This document shows, one piece after another, positions 8,991 through 20,100 of a DNA stretch of 20,539 nucleotides. Position 1 is the stretch's first letter, and every line of letters begins with the position of its first letter. Origin of the DNA: Rhizophagus sp. LPA8_4_AMF (Eukaryota; Glomeromycota; Glomeromycetes; Glomerales; Glomeraceae). The stretch is from contig JADRCO010001292.1 in assembly GCA_021464525.1 (NCBI GenBank), positions 1 to 20,539 of the forward strand. The letters are read 5' to 3'. The translations under genes and the position numbers were made by a program. The notes beneath the pieces were generated by a model. That model was not told the DNA's origin. It saw only the letters and a program-made list of their open reading frames with translations, and ran no database searches.

Positions 8991-10240
8991 TAATCTATAC
9001 TATTCCACTGATTATTGAAATTTTCTAAGATCATGAAATTTTAGGAGATAAGAAGCTTTCATCAATAGATATAATGTAGAAAATGATCATGTAGATTAGA
9101 CAATTTTTTCACAAAAGATTTAGTTATAAATATTATGAGATCAAATAACTTTATATAATATTTGAAATAATTAAGAAAATATCATTTAACTTTTTTTGAC
9201 CAATTAACAAATATACAAGGTACAAATTTATTTAACATTTTGGCAATTAAAACAAAGAAAATATATATTCAACAAAATCCAAAATTATCAATTGGTCATA
9301 TCCAACTATAATTAAATAAGTAAATGTATGTGAAAAAACTATAAGTATTTATCTCTATAACAAGGCTTTTACAGACAAGTTGGAGTTAGAAAACCTCTTG
9401 TAAATTAGGCAAATAAGAAAAAAAACTTGCTTGAAAAAAACAATGAAATTAGTGGGTAAATGAGTGAGAAAATGTCATTCGAGCAATAAATTGAGGTTTG
9501 AATTACTCAGAGGAAATGGTAAAAGATAGGTTTGATTATGTTGCCTTTTATATTTTGATAAAGGTTTTTTATGTCGCCTTTTTTGATAAAGGTTTATGTT
9601 GCCTTTTTTTGATAGTGGAGATAACCACATGAAAAGTATGAAATAGGTTGTTTAATTCCTATAGTTAAGTCAGGTTAACAAGGAGCAATGGTATGGGATG
9701 CTCAGAAATAATGGCCTTGGTCCATTAGTTAAATTAGAGGGGAAAATAATAACAGCTGTGGTATATATAGACATATTAGAAAATTATTTATTACTATAAA
9801 ATAGAAATATTTAGATTATATTTTTCAGGATGATAATGCTCCAATATACACAGAAAAGTTGGTTGGAAATTGAAAAAGCGAAAATGGTATAAACAGCCTT
9901 ATACAAGTTAATGACAATAGAAGGAAAATTATGAAAGAAAATGGTTTACACAGACCAAATTCGTCCATATTGCGAAAGAGAACATAATCGCCTATTACCA
10001 CAGGATAATAGTGGACCAGATAATATTTAAAGGAGTGATGTCCCCATAACCAAAAATTACTTCCAATATGGAGTCATTTTCCGATAATTTGAAAATTCAA
10101 TTGAAAATGCTTTTGCAACTTTGGTTGTAGGAAAGAGGAGAATTTCAAGAATTTCAAGTTATGCCCATCTATATAGTGCTCGAAGCATCCAAAAATATCA
10201 AGTTGATAGAAATATGAATGATTTTACAAGTTGACAGATG
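8991..10240. other. Transposon-flank debris without intact coding
   Basis: AT-rich, with stops in all frames. Between about 9940 and 10200 there are protein-like scraps such as THQIRPYCEREHNRLLPQDN and NSIENAFATLVVGKRRISRI, which may be the downstream part of the CACTA relic. A short tandem repeat sits at 9537-9615. Nothing else is supported. Confidence 0.4.
9537..9615. repeat. Short tandem repeat, three units of 21-33 bases
   Basis: Three successive copies of TATGTTGCCTTTT...TTGATAAAGG. The middle copy has TATGTCGCC, and the last ends TTGATAG. The units differ mainly in T-run length. It is non-coding. Confidence 0.65.
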
Positions 10241-10249
10241 ACAAAGAGT

Positions 10250-10680
10250 TTTTGAGATATGTTGTTGAGCCATTCAGCAACACATAGATGGCAGTATCCA
10301 ACAATTAAACCAGGATGGAGGAGCAGAAGATGAACAACTCAGAAAGTTATTGCAAAAAATGGCAAAGAATAACTTTTGACGATGGAGCGCTCAAGAACAC
10401 TTGGAGTCATTTTATCTTTTGGGAAGCCCTTAACGTTATGAGGATGGATAAAATGAGATTATCAAACGATAAAACAACACTTAGAAAAACGTTTGGCTAA
10501 AGATGTCAAAAAAATCACCAAAAGAGCTGATGAGCTTTTTACTGCTTGTGGAGTTCGATCCATCAGTGAGATTCGGCCAACATACTTAGCCCAGATGAAT
10601 GGCAGTAAGTTCTATGCGAATTATTGCTGAAAGCATGCCAAATTGCTATTCAAGAGTCGTCAGTGTTTGCAGGGCTCATC
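10250..10680 (+). pseudogene. Coding relic with coiled-coil-like sequence, unknown family
   Basis: Three frames contribute protein-like sequence. QQLNQDGGAEDEQLRKLLQK (about 10285-10345) is followed in another frame by SHFIFWEALNVMRMDK. Then come LEKRLAKDVKKITKRADELF and TACGVRSISEIRPTYLAQM (about 10485-10605), and in a third frame ACQIAIQESSVFAGLIPKEG (to about 10690). Charged, heptad-like spacing in the K/E-rich piece suggests a coiled coil. The local sequence is less AT-rich than its surroundings. Indels separate the pieces, so no intact product is possible as read. I do not recognise the protein; a transposon-encoded accessory protein or a captured host fragment are both possible. Confidence 0.45.
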
Positions 10681-10849
10681 CCTAAAGAGGGGATAATGTC
10701 ACGGGATATTTTTTTGTTATATATATATATATTTATATTTATTTTTTTTTTATTTTATTATTAGTTTATTTTATTTTTATTTTTAGTTATGTTACATAGA
10801 GATTAGAGATATTTTAGTTATTTAGAAATTAGATAAGTTCAGATGCTAG

Positions 10850-11072
10850 CGGTGGGAAAGAGGCTGAATATAAGTGGCTGTATAGACAAATGTGCCCAGA
10901 TCACCACAATTGGTCAGGAGATGATAATGGCCGGATGGCAATTCTGTCTGAAAGACAGATTTGTACTAAAATCTTAACATTATATAAAGGGCCAATGGTA
11001 GAGAATTGGAAGAGAGAAGTTTTATGTAGTCTTTATTGTTATAAAATAGAAATACAGATATTACAGTGCCAA
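10850..11072 (+). pseudogene. Second unidentified coding relic
   Basis: One frame reads ASGGKEAEYKWLYRQMCPDH, HNWSGDDNGRMAILSERQIC and TKILTLYKGPMVENWKREVL before ending at about 11072. The composition (Trp, Cys, Gly, Met) is protein-like and unlike the surrounding T-rich DNA. The frame begins after a stretch of TATATA and T runs (10690-10840) that could be an old intron or insertion separating it from the 10250-10680 relic. Function and family are unknown. Confidence 0.35.
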
Positions 11073-11167
11073 TAGAGGTAGTAATATCATATTTTGTTTA
11101 TTAATGAATAAACTTACTGATTTGTTTTCAAATTACTCATACACATTTTATCATATTTTATCACACT

Positions 11168-11350
11168 GTTTATTATTGTTCCTTGTCGTTTATTATTGTT
11201 TATTATCATTGTCATTTATTATCATTTATTAATTTTTCGTTGATTATCCGTATACATTTATTACTAACCATTTTTATACACACACTCCGATCTACCTTCA
11301 GTTTATCATATCATTTATTATCATTTATTATTGTTTATTATTGTTTATTA
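11168..11350. repeat. TTTATTATTG/TTTATTATCA repeat tract
   Basis: Two clusters (11168-11232 and 11301-11350) of an approximately 10-base unit, TTTATTATTG or TTTATTATCA, separated by T-rich sequence. Open frames through it are translations of the repeat. Confidence 0.7.
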
Positions 11351-12908
11351 ACCTTTCACTTTACATCATTATTTATTTTATAAACACTTTTATCCTATCG
11401 CTTGTTAATATATCATTATATTACCCTATCATTTGTTAACCAATCCTTATAATTCTTTCTGCTACTACCTGACCGAACGTCAAAATCTGGTGATAATATT
11501 ACTATGATACTCATGTTCGGCTATATATTTTTCTACCTGATTTCATAAAATGATTTTCCGCATCAATCATCCAATGAGCGTATGGCAGTGTTTGTACTCC
11601 ATCTTGTAATATCCTACATTTATCATCAAAGGGGGATGAAGCTTTTTTCTCTGATTCCATAAGGGAAATAATATGATTTTTAGTTCAAAAGCAAACCTAA
11701 AAAGTGGACAACAAAAAAAATTGGCAAAAAAAAGTAATTAGAAAAAAATTAGAGAATTATTATTAAAATAAGAATCAGAAAAAAGGCATTTTTTCATAAC
11801 ATCGCAGCATAATCTGATCATTGATCTAGATTCAAGTCAGTTTTAATATACATATATCGATAATAGAAAATTATATAAACTTTTATGAAAAAAATTAAAT
11901 GAAAAAAATTATATAGAAAATAATATAGTATGGATTGATTTTAAAAAAAATCCATTTAAAAAAAACCAAAAACGAAAAAAAGAAAAATTAAAAATATTTT
12001 TGATTTGAGAAAGAACCAAACCGAAAAGGAAAGTTTGAAAAAAAATACTAAAAAAAAATATTTTTTCAGTTTTAAAAAAAAAATCATAAAAAAATTTTTC
12101 GGCTTTGAAAAAAAAATCAAACCGAAAAAAGAAAAGCTTGAAAACCCAAATTTTTCGTTAAGAATTATAAGGGAAAAAATGATGCAAACTTCATTAACCG
12201 GCATTTCAACACAAATCTCACTGATTGGCTATTGGAACTCACATGACTCATTCTAAACATCAGTTTTTGTTGATTTATCCTTGATACGGGAACTCATTAT
12301 TACCGGGTATTGTTAAATTTAAAATATGCATTATTCTTTCCTAATTTTCCTAAATTATTTAGCCTAATTTTTTAAAATTTCCTTGAGGTAAAATGTTGGT
12401 TCGAGCAAAAAATTAAAATTTGATCCACCGCGATCACCTGCATAAGATTTTTTATCCACTCATTTACGCATCACACAAAAACCGAATTTATTATATTATA
12501 TTAAGAAATAATTGAAAATAAATGTTTTTATTTCCTTTTGATTATCACTCTTTTGTACTTAATACTTTAAAAATTGATATTAATGAACATGCAAGTTTTT
12601 GTAAAATTAGGAATAGTAATAATTAAATTAAATACTTTAAAATATTTATTATATAGGATCTTTAAAGATTCTATTTAAAACAAAAGGATTTTGAAGAGTA
12701 AATAATCACTATAATTTTTTTTTTTTGAGGTTAAATTGATATTTACTAGTTTTTTTTTTAAAAAATAGAACTTTTCCATTAAAAATAAATAGTTCGTCTC
12801 CTCAGAAAGTCGGTACAATAGATATTACAATAAAATTCCATTTTCTAAATGATCACCATTTCTTTCTCCAAAATCACAAAAACCTTTCGTAACCCGTTCG
12901 AAAATAGC
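11351..12908. other. Gene-free, A-rich low-complexity region
   Basis: No gene is supported. From about 11940 to 12150 the + strand is mostly A runs broken by C and G, which opens overlapping frames on both strands (Lys-rich on +, Phe/Leu-rich on -). These are composition artefacts. The rest is AT-rich with no recognisable repeat boundary. Confidence 0.6.
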
Positions 12909-12919
12909 AACAGCTTTAT

Positions 12920-13159
12920 TTACCACTGCGTAACCGTGAAAAGTGCATTTCACGTGATCATAGTAAATTTATTCTTCACATCCGTCACACCCTCCGCGTT
13001 TTCATTGTTTATATTTATCTGAGGGACTTGGTTTTTTTCGAGTAGGCAAAAACTTATTTGTCACTTGCTTATTTGCCACCTGCACTTTCACGTGTTAGTG
13101 CATAATGCCGTAATTCCGGCCCTGTAAGTGCTTTTTTTCACGGTTACGCAGGGGTAGTT
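12920..13159. mobile_element. 240-base MITE with 11-base target duplication (MULE-like)
   Basis: The ends are inverted repeats: left TTACCACTGCGTAACCGTGA, right, read on the opposite strand, AACTACCCCTGCGTAACCGT. They share CTGCGTAACCGTGAAAA exactly. The element is flanked by perfect direct copies of AACAGCTTTAT at 12909-12919 and 13160-13170. An 11-base duplication fits Mutator-like elements (usually 9-11 bases). There is no coding capacity. Inside the right part lie TAATGCCGTAATTCCGGCC (13103-13121), the motif shared with other small elements here, and two CACGTG sites. The class is inferred from duplication length; the element itself is well supported. Confidence 0.8.
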
Positions 13160-13224
13160 AACAGCTTTATGACAGCCGTACTGGTCAAAAGATCATTTCT
13201 AGATATAGCGCGTACTCATTATAA

Positions 13225-13770
13225 TTCATGGCATGTATCCGCTATAAGTTATAGCCTATAACTTACAGCAGGTTATCTTTCATTATATTAAATTTAAGGG
13301 GTGTACCCGCTGTATAGACTAAAGAGTATCCGCTGTAACTTACGACAGGTACCTGCTATTTTTTGCTGCAGGTACCAGTTAATTTATACGATGGGTTCTT
13401 TAATTTTTTCATTCATAAAATTCAATTAGAAACTGTGACATTTATAACCAGATTATAGACTAATAAAATTTCATTAGAAAATTTCTAGAGTTTGTCATAT
13501 AAATGTTAGCAAAAAAAAAAAAAAATTTTTTATTATAAATGTCACACATTCTAATACATTGATTTTGTGGGCCATTTTATAGCAAACACCTGCCATTTGT
13601 TATAGCTGGTACCGTTTGTTATAGCAGGTAACTGTCGCTAGTTAAAGCAGGTACCCGTTAGTTTATACAACGGGTTGCCCCTGTATCCTGTTAATTTCAA
13701 GGGTATCCCGCCGTAAAACAATGTATACACACTACATAATTTAATGTGTATACGCTGTATATTACTACAC
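13225..13770. repeat. GCAGGTACC-type degenerate repeat block
   Basis: Many partial copies of GTTATAGCAGGTACC and its reverse complement, GGTACCTGCTATAAC, plus TATACxACGGGTT-like units. A 30-base direct repeat (13368-13397 and 13647-13676) agrees at 26 positions. A 19-base palindrome, AAGTTATAGCCTATAACTT, lies at 13246-13264. The left part holds mainly minus-oriented units and the right part mainly plus-oriented ones, with an AT-rich MITE (13425-13555) between. No protein coding is seen. Confidence 0.6.
13425..13555. mobile_element. 131-base AT-rich MITE-like inverted repeat
   Basis: The ends at 13425-13447 and 13533-13555 are inverted repeats of 23 bases with two mismatches. They include the exact 14-mer TGTGACATTTATAA and its complement, and the outer part reads ATTAGAA. 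The centre contains a long A/T run and a diverged internal copy of the end (TTTGTCATATAAATG). It lies inside the GCAGGTACC repeat block and appears to interrupt it. No clear target-site duplication was found. Confidence 0.6.
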
Positions 13771-14168
13771 ACTTTTAAAGAAATTTGAAAGAGTCGGGTT
13801 AATAATTTCTCAATTATCAAATGAGTTGAAGGAATCGCTGAATAGGGTGCGAGTGGCTTATTAACATATCATCTTCCATGAGTTCTTCCATGAAGGCTTA
13901 CAAAGTTATTTATAGTAAGAAAATAAGAAAGTTACATACTATTTCCGGTTGAAATAACGAGGGTTAGACAAAGAATATCAATTGAAAAACATATCATTTA
14001 TTATTTTATTATGTTTAAAGTGTATCACTATCTAATTTACCTAATATATAGAATTATCAAATAATTTTATGATTAAGAATTCATTAATAAAAAATCATAT
14101 AAATCGTGAAAAAACTAAATAACATTAGCAAAAAAAAATAATAATTATTATTTAATTGAAAATAAATC
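13771..14168. other. 3' flank of the ATPase/peptidase-like gene
   Basis: AT-rich with no further coding. An 18-base perfect palindrome, AAATAATAATTATTATTT, lies at 14136-14153, just after the stop codon of the minus-strand gene. It could be part of the 3' end, but no canonical AATAAA was found close by on that strand. Confidence 0.45.
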
Positions 14169-17100
14169 TTATATAATTTTACGTTTTTTCAATATTTCTA
14201 AGAAATTTGACATGTAGATTTCCGCAAATGATGAAAAATAATACTGTTAAAAAATTTTTAAAAAATTGGTTTCGGATTATTAGTATTTGTTAAATTATTA
14301 AAGAAGGAAGTAAAAAAAAAAAACTTAACTTACTTCATGTTGAGAACTATGATTTTGAATAAAATTATGCGCTAATTCATGACAAAATGTCATGTACCAA
14401 TAAATCATTGCATTAATTGTAGGTTTGATTTTACATTCGTTATCATGTAATCCAATGTAAAATTTTAAATTGAAAAATAATGATTTATCCCGATTAAATG
14501 CAATTGAATTTGAATGATTGTCATAAAATATATGAAGAGCTTGTGGCGTAATTTCAAATGCACTCGAAAGGTCTTTTAATATATTTATAAACCGGTTTAA
14601 CGAATCAAAATTCGATTGAGATAGAATTTCCGATTGATTAAACCCTTTAGGATCATAAAGCTCAATTTCTTGTCTAGTTCCAACACAGAATAATAAGTGA
14701 CCTAAAAGCGTAAAATATATAAAATAAGTATGAAGTATTTAAAATTATAATTAAATGACATCGTATTAAATTTGGTGATTTGCGTAATCTCATATTTTTA
14801 CAAGAGGCATTAGAAGAATCATTAACATGTTCTTACCAGGTATTACATCACAATATCCAGATTGACTCTCTTTAAGAATTGCAATACTAGATTGACTATT
14901 TACAACACTTCCAAAATTAGAATGACATGCTTTTACAGCATTTTGTAGAGAATTTCGTAAATTTTGAGTCGTTTCAGGAGTTATAATAACTGGCACCTTT
15001 ACAGTTTCTAATTGTTGATCATATTTCTTAGCAACATTTTCTGATTTAGATTGTAAGGCACGATCAACTGGGTATCCTCTACGTTCCAAACTTGATAAAG
15101 ATATAGTTAAAATCATGTTAGAATAAGACATTTCCATCCATTTGTGTGACATGTAAATTTTTTTACATATCGCTTCTGAAATATCAAGCTTATCCGGATC
15201 AGATGTTACATAAAGAATCCATGTATTCAAATTCATATGCGTATTTTGAAGAATGCAAGCAGTAGTAGATTCTTTTATAGTTCTTGTAATATTTTCTAAC
15301 TTATATGTTGTTTCTATTTGATCAATTTCTCTAACTTCTAATTTTTTGAGCCACTCTACGTCTCTAACAATCTTATTACAAGGATAATCATAAAAGAATA
15401 AATTTGCTCTTTCCCTGATTGTATTTTGCACTACTTGAGAATTATTGTATGTTATTCTCATTACACCTTTAGGAATTGTAGTTTCTAATACGGATACACG
15501 TAACGATTTAGATCCCAGTTTCTAAGTTATAAATAATTTGTTATCAGTTTGGGCATTATAGACAATTTGTTATCTTAATACTGAAACTCAATAAAATTAA
15601 TAATAAACGATATACCTTATACATATTTTCTAGTAAAATATCTTCTGGAGCTACCGATGGGTTGAAAATTTTTTGATATGTTTCACAATCATTTATAAAA
15701 ATTTCTCCCGCCGGTTTCAACTCAAAATGATTCGTCTTTCTTCTACCATCGAACTCTACCACCATAGCCAATAAAATAGGTTCCCTTTTCATTTCAGTAA
15801 TTAAACTCGATTTTTTGCTAGCTATAGTATCGAAATCAAGGGCAATTCTTCTTAATATGTTTACATAAGTTTCTACACTAAATCCGGTTGATTTCCATAA
15901 TTCATATGATGATTTCACTAACATTTCGGCAAATTCTATTGAAGATGGTTCATTTTTAACACCACAACTAAACAGGAATCTATTTGCTTTCTCTCCAAAA
16001 TCAATATACGTGAGGAATTCATACAAGCTAAAAAAAAGGTTATAGCTGAAGTTAAATCATGAGATTCTTTTTTTTTTTAAAAAAAAAAAAAATCAATATA
16101 TACCTTCTTTTATGAGTTTTAAAGAAACAACCACTCGGATTTGTATGGATTATAGGTTGAAAGCGGTCTCTAACTGGAATAAATTTAAGATCAGCAAGGA
16201 TCTTCAAATCAGAATGGTTAAAACGTCCCTGTTGTGTTGATAAATATTCAAAAATTTCCTTTGCTTTTTTATCATTTCGTGGTGGATCATCAACTAATCT
16301 TTTTATAAGTTCTTCGTTACTAGGATTTTGACAAACACCAAATTGTTCTGCATAAAACAATAAATCTTGACGTATAACATTGAAATTCATTTTCATGCAT
16401 TCAAGGTTAGTGAAGCATTCTGAAGGCTTTGCGTAAACACCTTCATTTGAACAAGGCAAAAATGCAACATTGATTTCAGTTGATTTATAATTTGCAGAAT
16501 ATTTTTCTTTAAAATTATCAATAAAATATTTAAGAGCCTTGCTACGAATTATGGGATCAGTTGGTGGTGCTACCAGTTCTAAAATTTTTTGAAGTGCAGG
16601 ATATTCTTGTAGGCCCAATTCAATTAAAAGTTTCCCTACGAATTTAAAAATACATTATTATTAACTATCGATTAAAGGTATTGTTATTGGTGATGGTCAC
16701 CGGTGATGAATTTATGATGTAATGCCGGCCAGTGATTTATCAGATTTAATTCTGCCCAAAAGTACATCATAATGCTGGTATGGTGACGATCACCACTGGT
16801 GAGCTTTAGCAATTTTTATCGATTAAATAATTAATAAAGTAAAATCAAATGGCAATGAAATAACAAATACCTTCTGGAGTGTTGCGAAACCATTTTCCTT
16901 TCCAATCAATTATAGGTAAACCAAACTCTCGATGCAATGGTAAAGGTATATATAAATTGCTGGCATTGAAACGTTGGATTACTGGTGCCGTATTTATTTT
17001 TTTGGATTCTTTCTTGTTAAGCGTTTTCATTTCTTTGGATTCATTCCTGTTATGTGCTTTCACTTTTATGGATTCATATTTGACAGGATGTGAATATTCT

Positions 17101-20100
17101 AAATTTTCTTTAGGCCAAATGGGTTTGTTCTTTAATATATTTATGTCATTTTCTTTGAGATCATTCATTCTTGAGGCAAGATATTTTATAAGTTGCACGT
17201 GGTCCCAATTTCCTTGATTGACAAGACGATCAAAAATGAGTTGTAATTCAACAACCTATAAAAAAGGGATTAGCAATTAACAACTTAATATTCCAAAATA
17301 AAAGAAGCATATGTTTTTACCTTTCGAACGCCAAGGAGTTCCATTATATTCTGAACATTTGAGGGTTTTTGAAATTGAACCGTTGGCAAATCGGGAAACA
17401 GATTAACATTTTGAAAATAGGCTTCATTGGGAACTTTCATTCCAAACTTAGTTGGAATGCATTTCCTTTGTGCAAATAGTTTACGAATTGTTTCCTTATC
17501 ATTTTGCGAAGTGTTATTTAAACCTTTTGCTAAAATACAGTGAACTTTCTCAGCAAATGCAAGATCAACTTCCAAATCAGGCTTATTTATTATATATCTT
17601 GCCCAATTTACCAAAGGTAATTCCGACCAATTAAGCCATTTTTCAAGATCCTGATTTTTAAAATTTTTGGAAATAGTGTGTGGTAATACTTCAACTGGAA
17701 CGTCCATATTTGGTGGAATTATGCCTGGATTCAAAAAGTAACAAATTGTATCCAAAGAACGTGATTTACTACCAATATGTGCAAGTTGCATAAACTGTTT
17801 AAGTTCTGATGGATCAACTTTATTATCCTTCGATCTATAGGAGATCCACCATTTCAAAAGTTCGACTAATTCGACTTCAGAAAGTGTCCTACTTTTTAAT
17901 TCAAATAAAACATCTTTAAGTGATAACTCTTCTATAAGTTTTAACGAATCTTTCGCTTTCATAAAAAATAAATTACATTTTTCAAACATAATTGTTGGGA
18001 CAACTGGAACAGTTTTTAAGAAACCCTTCATTTCTGGATTAGGAATGCGAACATTAGATATTGAAAGAACGCCATTTGTTGATAAAATTGACAAGGGTTT
18101 TTTTGAACAATCAAAAAATTGGGATTCTGTTATTTTGCCAACTTTTTCATTTGGTGTGCTTCTCCTGAACATAAAATGTGTCAAAGCATGCGTTGCTCGT
18201 CTATCGATCGATTCATGAAAAGATTTTATACTTTCTTCATCAGCCTTAGTATCAGCCTTAGTATCAGTCTTAGTATTAGTCTTAGTATTAATCTTAGTAT
18301 CACTAATCATTTTATTATAAATTCGCGATATTTGTGCCATTTCATGTTCATATAAAATCCTGCACAATGTTCCTGCTAAACTTAGCATATCACCGTTGTA
18401 TATTACCAAAGTTTTTTCTGCCAAATCAATTGACTCTCGTTCCACCTAAATATTATAAATTTTTGAATATATCAAATTAATATTACATACTTTTTTAATT
18501 GGATACTTCAATATGTATACGTACAGTAGGAATTACACGAGCTGCCAAATGAGAACAACATCCGGTGGTTTGATGAGTTGAAAAGCCGATGTATACTCTT
18601 CCTGATTCCGGATATGGAAGCAAATCTTTAAAGACTCGAGAAACATTTTTATTATAGTTTTCGTGTTCTTCAAATCCAGTAAAAATCATTTGGATAGTTG
18701 TTTTACTTGGAGGTTTTTTTTTAGTAATTCTTTCCATTTCTGCAGAAAATTCATTACTAATTTTAACGCTCAAATTCCCACTAGCGATTTTAAGAGATAC
18801 AGAAGCTTTCTCCACTTGAAAATCAGTAATTTGTAACGAACACCAATGTTTTGCACTCATATTTGTTGGAATAAGTATTCTCGTAGCATCTATTTGGACA
18901 TTTCTAACGTCCACCGAAGTAAGTTGAAAAATTTTTTGTGGGGAATATTTATTAAATTCGGATGTGATATTCATCGCTTTTGGATCTTGCATTTTCTTTG
19001 ATAGTCCTATTACCAATGTATCATTAAAATACACGGACAATTCTTGAAGATTTCCGGTAAATCCCTATGATTTAATTAAACATAAATATATAATATAATA
19101 CATTAATCATTTAAACGTTTAAATTAAGTTTACCAACGAATTAGCCAAGAACTGGCCGAATTTTTCGATATCTGGAAACTAAATTTATATAAAAAAAAAA
19201 ATTTAGATTAGCATATTAAAAGCTTAACTAAATGTAACGATAATCATAACTATTTGAATGGATAATTTACCTCTAAAGGTTCCCTCGTGTCCATTAAAAA
19301 TGTTGTCCAAACTCTATCTTCATCGCCGGTCGAACCTTGCTTTGTGAATAATTGATTTCCTTGCCAAAAGAAGGCCATTCCTTCTCCACCAGAAGAAACA
19401 CTATCAAATGAAATATTAATTTAATAATCGCGATTTATTAAAAAAAGAACGCTTTTCTAATAACTTACAATGGTTCTTCACATATTGAAAATAAAGAATA
19501 AAATCCTACACCAAAAGCACCAATCTATAAATATTATATAGAAGTTAGCGATTGATAAATTATTTCACCTAATATGACAAAATTATATATATAGATTAAA
19601 GTTTCACTTTTTGTTCATCGGGATTTCCTTCAGCAATTTTCTTTAATCGATTCCAATCTTCATCTCTAAAAGCAAATCCATTATTTTTGAATATAATTCG
19701 CGTAATTTTGTCTCCCAATTTATTATTATTATTACTCTTTATCCTTTTATCTATGCTTTCTTTAATTGGGTTGAATATATTTCTTATAATATTGTTCTTT
19801 ATTTTTTTATCTTTTGAGGTATTTGTAGCGTTGGTGGAATTGGAAGCATTTGAGGCATTTACAGTTTCAAATATTATTTGGATACTTGATGATTTCGCAT
19901 CGTCTTATTTAATACATAATTAATTTTTTTATTAATATATTGAAAATCAAGCGTGAGAATTATAAAAGTCAAAATTCCTACCAGAATTTTGTATCAGTTC
20001 TCGGTATATCACAAACTCAGAAGAGTATCTAAAGTTGAAAAAGATTTCTTCTTAATAAAGAAATTAATATATATATATAAAATATGACCGAAAAAAATAA

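Noticed and set aside
11183..11383. 66-codon open frame on + strand
   Set aside because: It is translation of the TTTATTAT repeat tract.
11956..12256. Overlapping open frames on both strands (82 and 83 codons)
   Set aside because: They arise from A runs, giving Lys-rich and Phe-rich translations with no domain. This is low complexity, not genes.
12399..12420. GGTTCGAGC resembling a tRNA T-arm
   Set aside because: There is no matching acceptor, anticodon or D-arm around it.
13638..13820. 60-codon frame on - strand
   Set aside because: It lies within the GCAGGTACC repeat block and has no protein-like features.
16879..17217. 112-codon open frame on + strand
   Set aside because: It lies opposite exon 9 of the minus-strand gene, which has family similarity and consistent splicing. 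It is a shadow frame, as are 17452-17634, 18119-18355 and 19687-19923.
14790..19040. Reading the minus-strand region as several separate small genes
   Set aside because: Each open frame ends a few codons past a good GT donor and resumes after an AG acceptor in the matching phase. Family motifs run across the junctions (for example IPT|VERESIDL), so it is one spliced gene.
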